From Planctomycetaceae bacterium (GTDB lineage Bacteria; Planctomycetota; Planctomycetia; Pirellulales; Thermoguttaceae), in assembly GCA_031283825.1 (NCBI GenBank), contig JAITAZ010000677.1, positions 1-6,717 of the forward strand: 6,717 nucleotides of DNA, in the 5' to 3' direction. The notes beneath the pieces were generated by a model that saw nothing but the letters and a program-made list of their open reading frames with translations, was not told where the DNA came from and did not search any database. The translations under genes were made by a program, and so were the position numbers. This document shows positions 1-5,512 of the stretch, one piece after another. Within the stretch, counting starts at the first letter, position 1. Every line of letters starts with the position of its first letter.

Positions 1-21
1 TAGGAAATTTTTCTCTTGTGC

Positions 22-35
22 GTGAACGGTTACAA
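22..35 (+). repeat. GTGAACGGTTA motif, copy 1
   Basis: The 14-mer GTGAACGGTTACAA is identical to 5459-5472. The 11-nt core GTGAACGGTTA also occurs at 1580-1590 and, reversed, at 1446-1456. All four copies are intergenic, and an AT-rich stretch containing ATTTTT precedes each. The core is part of a small palindrome (CCGT-GA-ACGG) in the copy at 1578-1587. It looks like a dispersed intergenic repeat. Its function is unknown, and any partner end of this copy would lie outside the window. Confidence 0.6.
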
Positions 36-48
36 TTTATTTTTATTA

Positions 49-133
49 GGAACGCGGTCGTCTCGACCGCATATTTAGGCGTTTGTCATGCAGGCGGGAC
101 GCCAGCGTTCCTTCTAAAATTAATTTTTAGAAG
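49..133. repeat. Double-hairpin palindromic repeat with adjacent AT hairpin
   Basis: The GC-rich core (49-111) is bounded by GGAACGC at 49-55 and its reverse complement GCGTTCC at 105-111. Inside are two hairpins. One is GCGGTCG (54-60), loop TCT, CGACCGC (64-70). The other is GGCG (93-96), loop GGA, CGCC (100-103). Immediately beyond is a 9-bp AT-rich stem, CTTCTAAAA (111-119) with TTTTAGAAG (125-133). The G+C content contrasts sharply with the surroundings. There is no T-run after either stem, so it is not a canonical intrinsic terminator for the Sel1 gene, although it lies just downstream of it. A dispersed repeat or miniature element is the better reading. Positions 134-226 hold nothing I can identify. 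Confidence 0.65.
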
Positions 134-226
134 TTCCCACAAATAATACAAATGATGATTTGCAAATAAAAAAATATCGCTACAAATATCTGTTGATAAA
201 TTACGTTTTATTTTATGATTGGAGTT

Positions 227-1372
227 TTATTCAAGTTCTTTAAGAATTTGTTTTGCTTGTGAATGTCCTTGTTTTGCCGCTTTTTTGTACCATTTGATTG
301 CTTCCTCTAAATCGTTTGTAACGCCTTCGCCGTTATGGTAACAAATGCCAAGAAGATATTGAGCATTGGCATGTCCTTGCTCTGCTGATTTTTTTAGCCA
401 TTTGATCGCTTCATCTAAATCTGGCGTAACGCCTCTGCCGTTATAGTAACAAATAGCAAGAATGTATTGAGCTTTGGCATGTTCTTGCTCTGACGCTTTT
501 CTGAACCATTTGACTGCTTCAACTAAATCTTTAGTAACGCCATAGCCCTTATAGTAACAAACGCCAAGATTGTCTTGAGCCTCGACAAATCCTTGTTCTG
601 CGGCTTTTTTGTACCATTTGAACGCTTCAGCTAAATCTTTTGTAACGCCTTCGCCTTTGTAGTAACAAGTGCCAAGATTACATTGTGCTATTTCATAATT
701 TTGTTCTGCCGCTTTTCTGAACCATTTGACTGATTCAACTAAATCTTTTGTAACGCCTTCGCCATACTTGTAACAAACGCCAAGATAACATTGAGCGTAA
801 GCATGTCCTTGTTCTGCTGATTTTTTTAGCCATTTGAACGCTTCATCTAAATCTTTTGTAACGCCTTCGCCATCATGGTAACAAAGACCAAGATTGAATT
901 GAGCGTCGGCGTCTCCTTGTTCCGCAGCTTTTCTGAACCATTTGACCGCTTCATCTAAATCTTTTTTAACGCCTTCGCCTTTGTAATAACAAAAACCCAA
1001 AAAGCATTGAGCTTCGGCAAATCCTTGTTCTACTGATTTTGTAAACCATTTGAACGCTTCATCTAAATCTTTTGTAACGCCTTCGCCTTTGTAGTAACAA
1101 ATCGCAAGATTATATTGAGCTTCTGTGTTTCCTTGCTCTGCCGCTTTTCTGAACCATTTGACTGATTCAACTAAATCTTTGGTAGCGTCTTTTCCTTTTT
1201 TGTAACGAAAACCAAGATTAAGTTGAGCGTCAGCGTCGCCGTTTTTAGCTTTTTCTATAAGTTGTTCGAGCGTTGCTTCCGACGCAATTACTTTATCGTA
1301 ATCTCCAGCGATTAAAGCCGCAAAAATTAACGATAAAATCGCAAAAATCACAATACTTAAATTTCTTTTCAT
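227..1372 (-). CDS. Secreted Sel1-repeat (SLR) protein, nine repeats
   Basis: The 381-residue product begins with a signal peptide: basic MKRN, then a hydrophobic stretch at about residues 5-22. There is no lipobox cysteine, so it is probably exported to the periplasm or beyond rather than made a lipoprotein. Residues 45-368 are nine Sel1/TPR-like repeats of exactly 36 residues, followed by a 13-residue partial tenth. The consensus reads roughly GxAxAQxNLGxCYYxGEGVTKDLxEAxKWFxKAAEQ. Sel1 repeats form alpha-alpha solenoids that bind other proteins; no catalytic domain is visible. Cysteine occupies repeat position 12 in repeats 2-9 and position 7 in repeats 3, 5 and 6, which is unusual. The start is supported by an AAGGAAGA ribosome site. 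The gene stands alone, with repeat elements on both sides. The family call is secure; the binding partner is unknown. Confidence 0.93.
   Translation of the reverse strand: MKRNLSIVIFAILSLIFAALIAGDYDKVIASEATLEQLIEKAKNGDADAQLNLGFRYKKGKDATKDLVESVKWFRKAAEQGNTEAQYNLAICYYKGEGVTKDLDEAFKWFTKSVEQGFAEAQCFLGFCYYKGEGVKKDLDEAVKWFRKAAEQGDADAQFNLGLCYHDGEGVTKDLDEAFKWLKKSAEQGHAYAQCYLGVCYKYGEGVTKDLVESVKWFRKAAEQNYEIAQCNLGTCYYKGEGVTKDLAEAFKWYKKAAEQGFVEAQDNLGVCYYKGYGVTKDLVEAVKWFRKASEQEHAKAQYILAICYYNGRGVTPDLDEAIKWLKKSAEQGHANAQYLLGICYHNGEGVTNDLEEAIKWYKKAAKQGHSQAKQILKELE
269..1240 (-). repeat. Nine tandem 108-bp units encoding Sel1 repeats
   Basis: The array is 972 bp, exactly nine units of 108 bp with no indels, encoding residues 45-368. 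Blocks such as AAATCTTTTGTAACGCC recur unchanged in several units. Synonymous and non-synonymous differences elsewhere show that the units are not all recent copies. Such an array can gain or lose units by recombination, so repeat number may vary between strains. Confidence 0.9.
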
Positions 1373-1377
1373 AATAA

Positions 1378-1385
1378 TCTTCCTT
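1378..1385 (-). promoter_or_regulatory. Ribosome binding site of the Sel1 gene
   Basis: Read on the minus strand, AAGGAAGA ends 5 nt before the ATG at 1372-1370. It is the only strong Shine-Dalgarno sequence in front of a gene in this window and fixes that start. The other four genes lack a comparable site. Confidence 0.7.
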
Positions 1386-1445
1386 GTTTTAACGTTAATT
1401 TATTTTAGTTTTATCTCTTGAGTTCCTGTTGTCATTAGAAAAATC

Positions 1446-1590
1446 TAACCGTTCACGGAATTTTTTATTTTTTTATTGAAAAATTAAAACGTGAATATTT
1501 ACAAATTAATAATTATAGAGACGCAAAGCATTGCGTCTCTACATTGGGTTTAGCAATTCAAATTCGAATTTTTAAAACCGTGAACGGTTA
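1446..1590. mobile_element. 145-bp MITE-like element with 13-bp perfect inverted ends
   Basis: TAACCGTTCACGG at 1446-1458 is the exact reverse complement of CCGTGAACGGTTA at 1578-1590. Between them lie an AT-rich stretch and the stem-loop at 1516-1541. The outermost dinucleotide on each side is TA, which would fit a TA target duplication as seen with IS630/Tc1-type transposases. There is no transposase in the window and no longer target duplication. The right end is itself palindromic (AACCGT-GA-ACGGTT, 1576-1589). It could instead be two independent copies of a dispersed motif that happen to face each other. The element fills most of the 226-bp gap between the Sel1 gene and the gene at 1599-2441. 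Confidence 0.45.
1516..1562. repeat. Stem-loop repeat GAGACGCAA...TTGCGTCTC, copy 1
   Basis: TAGAGACGCAA (1516-1526) and TTGCGTCTCTA (1531-1541) form a perfect 11-bp stem closed by the loop AGCA. The 47 nt of 1516-1562, reversed, match 5253-5299 with a single difference in the loop. Similar GAGACGC...GCGTCTC intergenic palindromes are, from memory, abundant in cyanobacteria and planctomycetes. No T-run follows, so a terminator role is not supported. Confidence 0.8.
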
Positions 1591-1598
1591 TTCAATTT

Positions 1599-2441
1599 TT
1601 ATTTGGTTAATAGCGGATTTACTCCTGATTTGGGGTCGAATTTTGCGTAGCAAATTGAGTCGATTAAATTGTGTCCAAGTAGAGTTCTGTTTGCTGGAGA
1701 TGTTAATGAATAATATATCAAAAACTGATCTTTGTCGATTTTAATTCTATATCCAACAGCATTGTCTGATGTAACTTTTTCCATATTTTCGCCAACAGTC
1801 AATTCTCTCCAAATCGCCGGTTTACTAATTCGCGATAACTTAAAATCAAAAAAAAGAGGCGCAAATATCGATAATCCACAACAACAATCCTGACTCAAAC
1901 AAATCCTTCCGTCAATCGCCCGCAAAAATCTAACCGATGATAACGCAAAAGGAATCACCCGAAATGATAACGGCTTGAGTTGACCGCGTAAATTTGAATA
2001 AGGTCGAAAAATAATATCGCTTTTGCCTCCCCTACTTAACGGCGCCGCTTGCAACATGTCAGAATAAATAAATGACGACTCATATTGCAACTCCACCTCG
2101 CGAATCCGCTTGACGCCCTTACTACACGACACTACATCACCCGCTATAAAAATCTGATTAACCGTATCAAGCAAAAGAAAACGCCGCAAACGAAAATTAT
2201 TATCAAGCTCCGACTCAATTTCTATCAACTCGCAACCGATATTTTCATCATCACTTTGCAAATAATTCTCCTGCCAATCGCTAATTCTACACAGACTCTT
2301 GCCATTACGCCTGATCGAACATTGCCACCCGCCCGATATTATCGGTATATCGTTCTCTAACAAATCAACTTGCACATCCGCCGTAATGTCCGACGAAATA
2401 TTCGCGTCAGACCGATTATAATTTAATGAAACAGAAATCAT
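1599..2441 (-). CDS. Conserved protein of unknown function, planctomycete-type
   Basis: The 280-residue product has no signal peptide, no membrane segment and no nucleotide-binding motif. Its alternating short hydrophobic and polar segments suggest a largely beta-strand protein. Recognisable blocks are FRLRRFLLLD (about 83-92), an IFAPLFFDF segment (about 191-199), WRELTVGE (about 211-218), VGYRIKIDKDQFLIYYSL (about 229-246) and NRTLLGHNLI (about 252-261). I recall similar block patterns in hypothetical proteins of planctomycetes, which is the main taxonomic hint here; I know no biochemical role. The beta-rich pattern is loosely reminiscent of the C-terminal beta-sandwich of heparinase II/III-type lyases, but I see no catalytic domain. 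The ATG at 2441 has no Shine-Dalgarno sequence. The gene follows the ATPase after 132 bp with no identified promoter; shared transcription is possible but unproven. Confidence 0.75.
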   Translation of the reverse strand: MISVSLNYNRSDANISSDITADVQVDLLENDIPIISGGWQCSIRRNGKSLCRISDWQENYLQSDDENIGCELIEIESELDNNFRLRRFLLLDTVNQIFIAGDVVSCSKGVKRIREVELQYESSFIYSDMLQAAPLSRGGKSDIIFRPYSNLRGQLKPLSFRVIPFALSSVRFLRAIDGRICLSQDCCCGLSIFAPLFFDFKLSRISKPAIWRELTVGENMEKVTSDNAVGYRIKIDKDQFLIYYSLTSPANRTLLGHNLIDSICYAKFDPKSGVNPLLTK

Positions 2442-2573
2442 TATTTAATTTTTAATAATTATTGGAAAAATTTTGACAATACCACAACAAGGAAATTTTG
2501 AATTGCTCGCGCTTTAATTTTCGACTAACATCACCGCAACTCATCATACGAAATCTTATCATGCAGCCAGCTA

Positions 2574-3806
2574 TTATAAATTATTTTCGTCAAATGAATC
2601 TAGGTATTCGCTGAACCAGAGCGCGCCTAACGGCATTCCTTCAGCTACCATATTTCTAACTATTGTATCCTCGCTTGCTCTTCTCACCGACGCGAATCCG
2701 TCTTTGCCTTTTTCTAAAATCCAAACTTCTTCCGGCTTGAGCGCGTCAACTAAATACGGTTGATGAGTCGTAATAAAAAATTGCGAACCTCCGTTTTGAT
2801 CGCAATGTTTTCTGATTTCATCAATGAATTTTCCGAGCAATTTATGATACAATCCGTTCTCCGGTTCTTCAAAACAGATAAACGGCGGCGGATTAGGATC
2901 GCCTAAAAGAAGCATGTAAGCCGCTAATTTTAACGTGCCATCCGACATCTGCGGAGCATAAAACGGACGATTATTATCCATTTCAAAAAATCGCAACAAT
3001 AATCGACCGTCTTCCGTTGTTTTTGTTTCTATCCGCGTAATACCAAGAATCGGTTTGAGTATATTATTGAGCAAAGCGTCTAATCGTTCCTTGTGTTCGT
3101 TTTCCCAATATTGAACGACATTAGCAAGGTTATTTCCATTAGACGTAAGATGTCTTTGCGATCCGGGCATCGGCGTTGATCTTGCGGCGTCGGGTTTGAA
3201 ATAACACAAATACCAGTTGTCAAGAAATTGACGAAACCTTACGATGTCAGGAAATTGATTAAGATTGCCAAGCGTAGAAAGAACAAGTCGTCGCGGGTCG
3301 GCTAATTTAATATCGCTGACCGATTCGGAATCCGGACGAACTACTTTACCTTCCCCGTTACTCGCGAAAAAATTCATCGACGTAGATGTATTAAACGCCG
3401 GATTGATATGAGACAACGTTTCTGCATAAACGTATGGAATATTATATTTGTCCGACGCAATACAAAGCGTGTAAAGAATATTATCGTATAAAATTTGAAA
3501 TTCTAATTTGCGGTCGTCTTGTTTATTTTGTCCGGCGGAAACGATGTCGTTGAAACATCCGCGTAGAGTGCAAGCGTGTTCGGCGTTGCTGCGAAGACAA
3601 TCGCCAATAAACCCGAATGCATCGCAAAGCGTACTTTTGCCGTAACCGTTTCGACCAATCACAACCGTCAAAGGCGTAAGCGGATCGCCCGTGCGAAATG
3701 GAAGTTGCGAATCGTCGTTTTGATCAGACGAAGGCGTTACCGTTCCTATTGAAATGTCGCGCAATACGCGATAATTCTTGATACTAATTCCACGAATATA
3801 TTTCAT
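2574..3806 (-). CDS. AAA ATPase, RecF/SMC-like (AAA_21 type, COG4637-like)
   Basis: The 410-residue protein is a stand-alone ABC/SMC-type ATPase. It opens with an IRGISIKNYRVLRDISI strand. Walker A follows as GRNGYGKST (51-59), a signature-like MSDGTLK (287-293) and Walker B FICFEEPENGL (309-319), with E314 as likely catalytic base and Glu in place of the usual Asp at 313. The switch histidine is H348 in FITTHQP. The C-terminal PLGALWFSEYL (392-402) resembles the usual family end, so it looks complete. A 20-25 residue hydrophilic stretch (about 22-46) sits between the first strand and the Walker A strand. There is no Zn-hook, long coiled coil or Toprim nuclease domain. Relatives often pair with a small partner (DUF4276/RloB-like) in defence or DNA-maintenance contexts; no such partner lies on either side. 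ATP hydrolysis is well supported; the biological role is unknown. The start has no Shine-Dalgarno sequence. Confidence 0.9.
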   Translation of the reverse strand: MKYIRGISIKNYRVLRDISIGTVTPSSDQNDDSQLPFRTGDPLTPLTVVIGRNGYGKSTLCDAFGFIGDCLRSNAEHACTLRGCFNDIVSAGQNKQDDRKLEFQILYDNILYTLCIASDKYNIPYVYAETLSHINPAFNTSTSMNFFASNGEGKVVRPDSESVSDIKLADPRRLVLSTLGNLNQFPDIVRFRQFLDNWYLCYFKPDAARSTPMPGSQRHLTSNGNNLANVVQYWENEHKERLDALLNNILKPILGITRIETKTTEDGRLLLRFFEMDNNRPFYAPQMSDGTLKLAAYMLLLGDPNPPPFICFEEPENGLYHKLLGKFIDEIRKHCDQNGGSQFFITTHQPYLVDALKPEEVWILEKGKDGFASVRRASEDTIVRNMVAEGMPLGALWFSEYLDSFDENNL

Positions 3807-3830
3807 ATCGACAATTGATTTGACTTATGA

Positions 3831-4028
3831 GAATCTCTAAAAATTAATTTTAAACCACAGAGGACACAGAGAACACAGAGAAAATTTTAATTTGACTCAA
3901 AACATCATTTAAATTTATTAAAGTAAAAATTATGGATTTAAATCAACAAAATTTAATGTTTTAAAAATATTCTCTCTGTGAACTCTGTGTTCTCTGTGGT
4001 TAATAAAAAAACGAGTTTTTAGAAATTC
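3831..4028. mobile_element. 198-bp MITE-like palindromic element (CACAGAG type)
   Basis: Two nested inverted repeats are visible. The outer pair is GAATCTCTAAAAA (3831-3843) and TTTTTAGAAATTC (4016-4028), 13 bp with one mismatch. The inner pair is 27 nt long (3855-3881 and 3973-3999) with three mismatches. Each inner arm is three 9-nt units of the form ACACAGAGR. The 91-nt centre is extremely AT-rich and non-coding. CTTAT occurs close to both ends (3824-3828 and 4030-4034) and might be a decayed target duplication. CACAGAG/CTCTGTG palindromes of this kind are, from memory, common intergenic repeats in many environmental bacteria. It carries no transposase. It sits upstream of the ATPase start, so it could affect that gene's transcription. 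Confidence 0.6.
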
Positions 4029-4030
4029 CC

Positions 4031-4265
4031 TTATTATTACGACGTTGACTGTTGTTATTGTACGATTAGTTTAAATTTTGAATAGACAATTATGGTAATT
4101 ATTCAGTTGCATATTTGTTATATTTTTTGAATCTTTAATCCTAGATTTTAAGTTAGCGCGTTCCTTTTGTCCCATAAGTCCCTTTAAAAAAGCGTAACAA
4201 TTTAGTCGATAGCAACCGCCAATCAATGATTGCCTACTGAATGTTGCCAATTATGAATTGAATTA
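4031..4265. other. Intergenic stretch with a weak short ORF candidate
   Basis: This gap lies downstream of the nucleosidase gene. On the minus strand an ATG at 4175 opens a 34-codon frame ending with TAA at 4071. It is preceded 4 nt upstream by AAAGGGA, which resembles a ribosome site. The predicted peptide begins MGQKERANLKSRIKDSKN and becomes Asn-rich, with no recognised domain. The same frame stays open upstream to a TTG at 4250. The only other structure is the near-palindrome CAATCA-A-TGATTG at 4220-4232. I see no intrinsic terminator for the nucleosidase gene. The short frame could be a real small gene, a decayed remnant or chance. Confidence 0.25.
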
Positions 4266-5207
4266 TTACGAATATTTAACGACGACATTTGACGCGATAT
4301 ATTTTGCTAAAATATCTGAAGCTTTCAAGGCGCGTTCTTTGAGCGAGTATAGATCAAAAACGACGGATGGTCTTTTGAAAATTGATCCAATAGTAGTGCC
4401 GATCATTCTTGCAGAGCCGTGATTGGATGATTGAATTATTCGTTTTATTTCTTTTGGCAATTCGTCGTTGACCGCGTCTAATACGATACGTACTGCGCTG
4501 AAACGTATAATCTCATTTTGATTATTTTTTATGTTTTGTCGATTGACGCAAACTTCTGCTACGGCGAAAGTTTCCATATCGACGAGTCCGGCGTCGTATT
4601 CTTTGCCTAACAGGAATTTTTGTTCCGGCGTTTCTACGGGATGATCTACAGTAACGAGTATGTTTCTATTTTTCGTTACGATATTACAGTTGTTATCAAT
4701 TTTCTGATTTGTTTGGAATTGATTATTCGTGTCGTTGGCGTTTGAATTAAAATTTGAGTTGTAATTTGGATTTGGATTTGAATTATTATTGTAAGTAATT
4801 TTTTGTATGACTTGCGGCGAGTTATTGGCGATATCAATTATCATTCCGTCGGATTTTCGTAACAATAAATCCGGCTGATGAACGCTGAATTTTTTCAGTT
4901 CCGGCGAAAGACCTCCAGCGTAACCGGCGGAGACTATAAAGGTCGGGCAAAAAATATCCAGCAACGCGATTGCGGCAGAAGACGCTTTTTCTTGACCGAT
5001 ACCGGATTCAACGATAGCAATTTGTAATTTAGAATTGTCGTTTTGACGGCGTTGCGTTTTAGTGTTGAGAATATTTAAGCTGCCTCTATGAAACACGCGA
5101 CCGTTTCCTTTTGTTGTTATGCGATTTTCTAATAGGTCAACGAGTCCAGCCGCTTCCATTGGCATCGCGAATACAAAACCGAAATCAACCTTATCGTTAT
5201 CTAACAT
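4266..5207 (-). CDS. Nucleoside phosphorylase/nucleosidase-fold enzyme (PNP_UDP_1)
   Basis: The 313-residue cytoplasmic protein has the purine nucleoside phosphorylase/uridine phosphorylase fold and would cleave an N-glycosidic bond. Visible family segments are FVFAMPMEAAGL (12-22, with E18 where MTA/SAH nucleosidase has its general-acid Glu), ESGIGQEKAS (67-76), VSAGYAGGL (92-100), VTVDHPVETPEQK (185-197), VDMETFAVAEV (209-219, with E212 as the ribose-binding Glu) and RIVLDAVND (240-248, with D244 as the probable catalytic Asp). The VDHPV...EK...VDMET pattern looks closer to hopanoid-associated HpnG-like phosphorylases than to classical MTA/SAH nucleosidase, and futalosine hydrolase is another option. 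The substrate cannot be settled from sequence alone. Between the sheet core and the TVDHP segment lies an Asn-rich insertion (about 139-173) absent from typical relatives. A C-terminal extension of about 30 residues is also present. The ATG at 5207 has no clear Shine-Dalgarno sequence. A TATAAT on the minus strand at 5226-5221 is well placed, but no matching -35 box is seen. Confidence 0.85.
   Translation of the reverse strand: MLDNDKVDFGFVFAMPMEAAGLVDLLENRITTKGNGRVFHRGSLNILNTKTQRRQNDNSKLQIAIVESGIGQEKASSAAIALLDIFCPTFIVSAGYAGGLSPELKKFSVHQPDLLLRKSDGMIIDIANNSPQVIQKITYNNNSNPNPNYNSNFNSNANDTNNQFQTNQKIDNNCNIVTKNRNILVTVDHPVETPEQKFLLGKEYDAGLVDMETFAVAEVCVNRQNIKNNQNEIIRFSAVRIVLDAVNDELPKEIKRIIQSSNHGSARMIGTTIGSIFKRPSVVFDLYSLKERALKASDILAKYIASNVVVKYS
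4689..4793 (-). repeat. Asn-rich low-complexity coding insertion
   Basis: About 35 codons in the nucleosidase gene encode a run dominated by Asn, Ser, Pro, Gln and Thr (for example NSNPNPNYNSNFNSNAN). The DNA is built from short degenerate repeats of AAT-, TCC- and TTC-type codons on the coding strand. It interrupts a globular enzyme domain at what should be a surface loop. It keeps frame and therefore looks tolerated rather than disabling. Confidence 0.7.
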
Positions 5208-5252
5208 CTTACTATAAAAAATTATAACCTTTCATGGGTTTTTAAATTCGGC

Positions 5253-5310
5253 TTTGAATTGCTAAACCCAATGTAGAGACGCAATGCCTTGCGTCTCTAT
5301 TGTTGGTTTA
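5253..5310. repeat. Stem-loop repeat GAGACGCAA...TTGCGTCTC, copy 2
   Basis: TAGAGACGCAA (5274-5284), loop TGCC, TTGCGTCTCTA (5289-5299) form an 11-bp perfect stem. Outer arms TAAACC (5263-5268) and GGTTTA (5305-5310) extend the palindrome with internal mismatches. Positions 5253-5299 are the reverse complement of 1516-1562 with one mismatch. The element lies upstream of the nucleosidase gene in the divergent gap. No U-tract is present for termination. Confidence 0.8.
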
Positions 5311-5337
5311 ATCTACATTCGATCAAGAGATCGCTGA

Positions 5338-5375
5338 TAGAGACGCAAAGCCTTGTGTCTCTACTGTTGGTTTAG
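5338..5375. repeat. Stem-loop repeat GAGACGCAA...TTGTGTCTC, copy 3
   Basis: TAGAGACGCAA (5338-5348), loop AGCC, TTGTGTCTCTA (5353-5363) form the same stem, with one C-to-T change in the right arm (a G-U pair in RNA). It is followed by TGTTGGTTTAGTC, matching TGTTGGTTTAATC after copy 2. Copies 2 and 3 are therefore direct repeats about 64 bp apart, and copy 3 is the more decayed. Confidence 0.75.
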
Positions 5376-5440
5376 TCATTTAAAATGTTAATTGTTACAG
5401 CACAAAATCAAAAACAAATTTCCGTTCAATATTACATAAT

Positions 5441-5472
5441 TCCGAATTTTTCAAAACTGTGAACGGTTACAA
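5441..5472 (+). repeat. GTGAACGGTTA repeat with upstream GAATTTTT arm
   Basis: This segment aligns with 1563-1590 over about 28 nt: CGAATTTTT, an optional C, AAAAC, one variable base, then GTGAACGGTTA. An additional inverted CCGTTCA lies at 5422-5428, facing TGAACGG at 5460-5466, so the site may be the end of a shorter or decayed element like the one at 1446-1590. Confidence 0.55.
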
Positions 5473-5512
5473 ATTTTCAGCTGAACAATTACAAAAATCT
5501 ACTATAATTAAT

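Noticed and set aside
269..1240. 108-bp periodicity as a non-coding satellite or CRISPR
   Set aside because: The period is exactly 36 codons and encodes well-formed Sel1 repeats in one open frame.
1544..1744. Plus-strand open frame of 66 codons
   Set aside because: It starts inside a repeat and overlaps the 3' end of the minus-strand gene at 1599-2441 antisense. It has no ribosome site and no recognisable motif.
2085..2360. Plus-strand open frame of 91 codons
   Set aside because: It lies wholly antisense to the gene at 1599-2441, and its composition is that of a shadow frame.
2473..2501. Plus-strand promoter from TTGACA at 2473-2478
   Set aside because: No acceptable -10 box lies at the right spacing, and no plus-strand gene is downstream.
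3855..3999. CRISPR-like array from repeated CACAGAG units
   Set aside because: The units are 9 nt long and contiguous without spacers, and the second block is inverted. This is a palindromic element, not an array.
4212..4247. GCAAC/GTTGC and CAATCA/TGATTG inverted sequences as a terminator of the nucleosidase gene
   Set aside because: The stems are short, the inner one has a one-base loop, and there is no T-run in the direction of transcription.
5263..5363. Intrinsic transcription terminators at the GAGACGC stem-loops
   Set aside because: The stems are strong, but no T-run follows on either strand, and near-identical copies elsewhere show a dispersed repeat.
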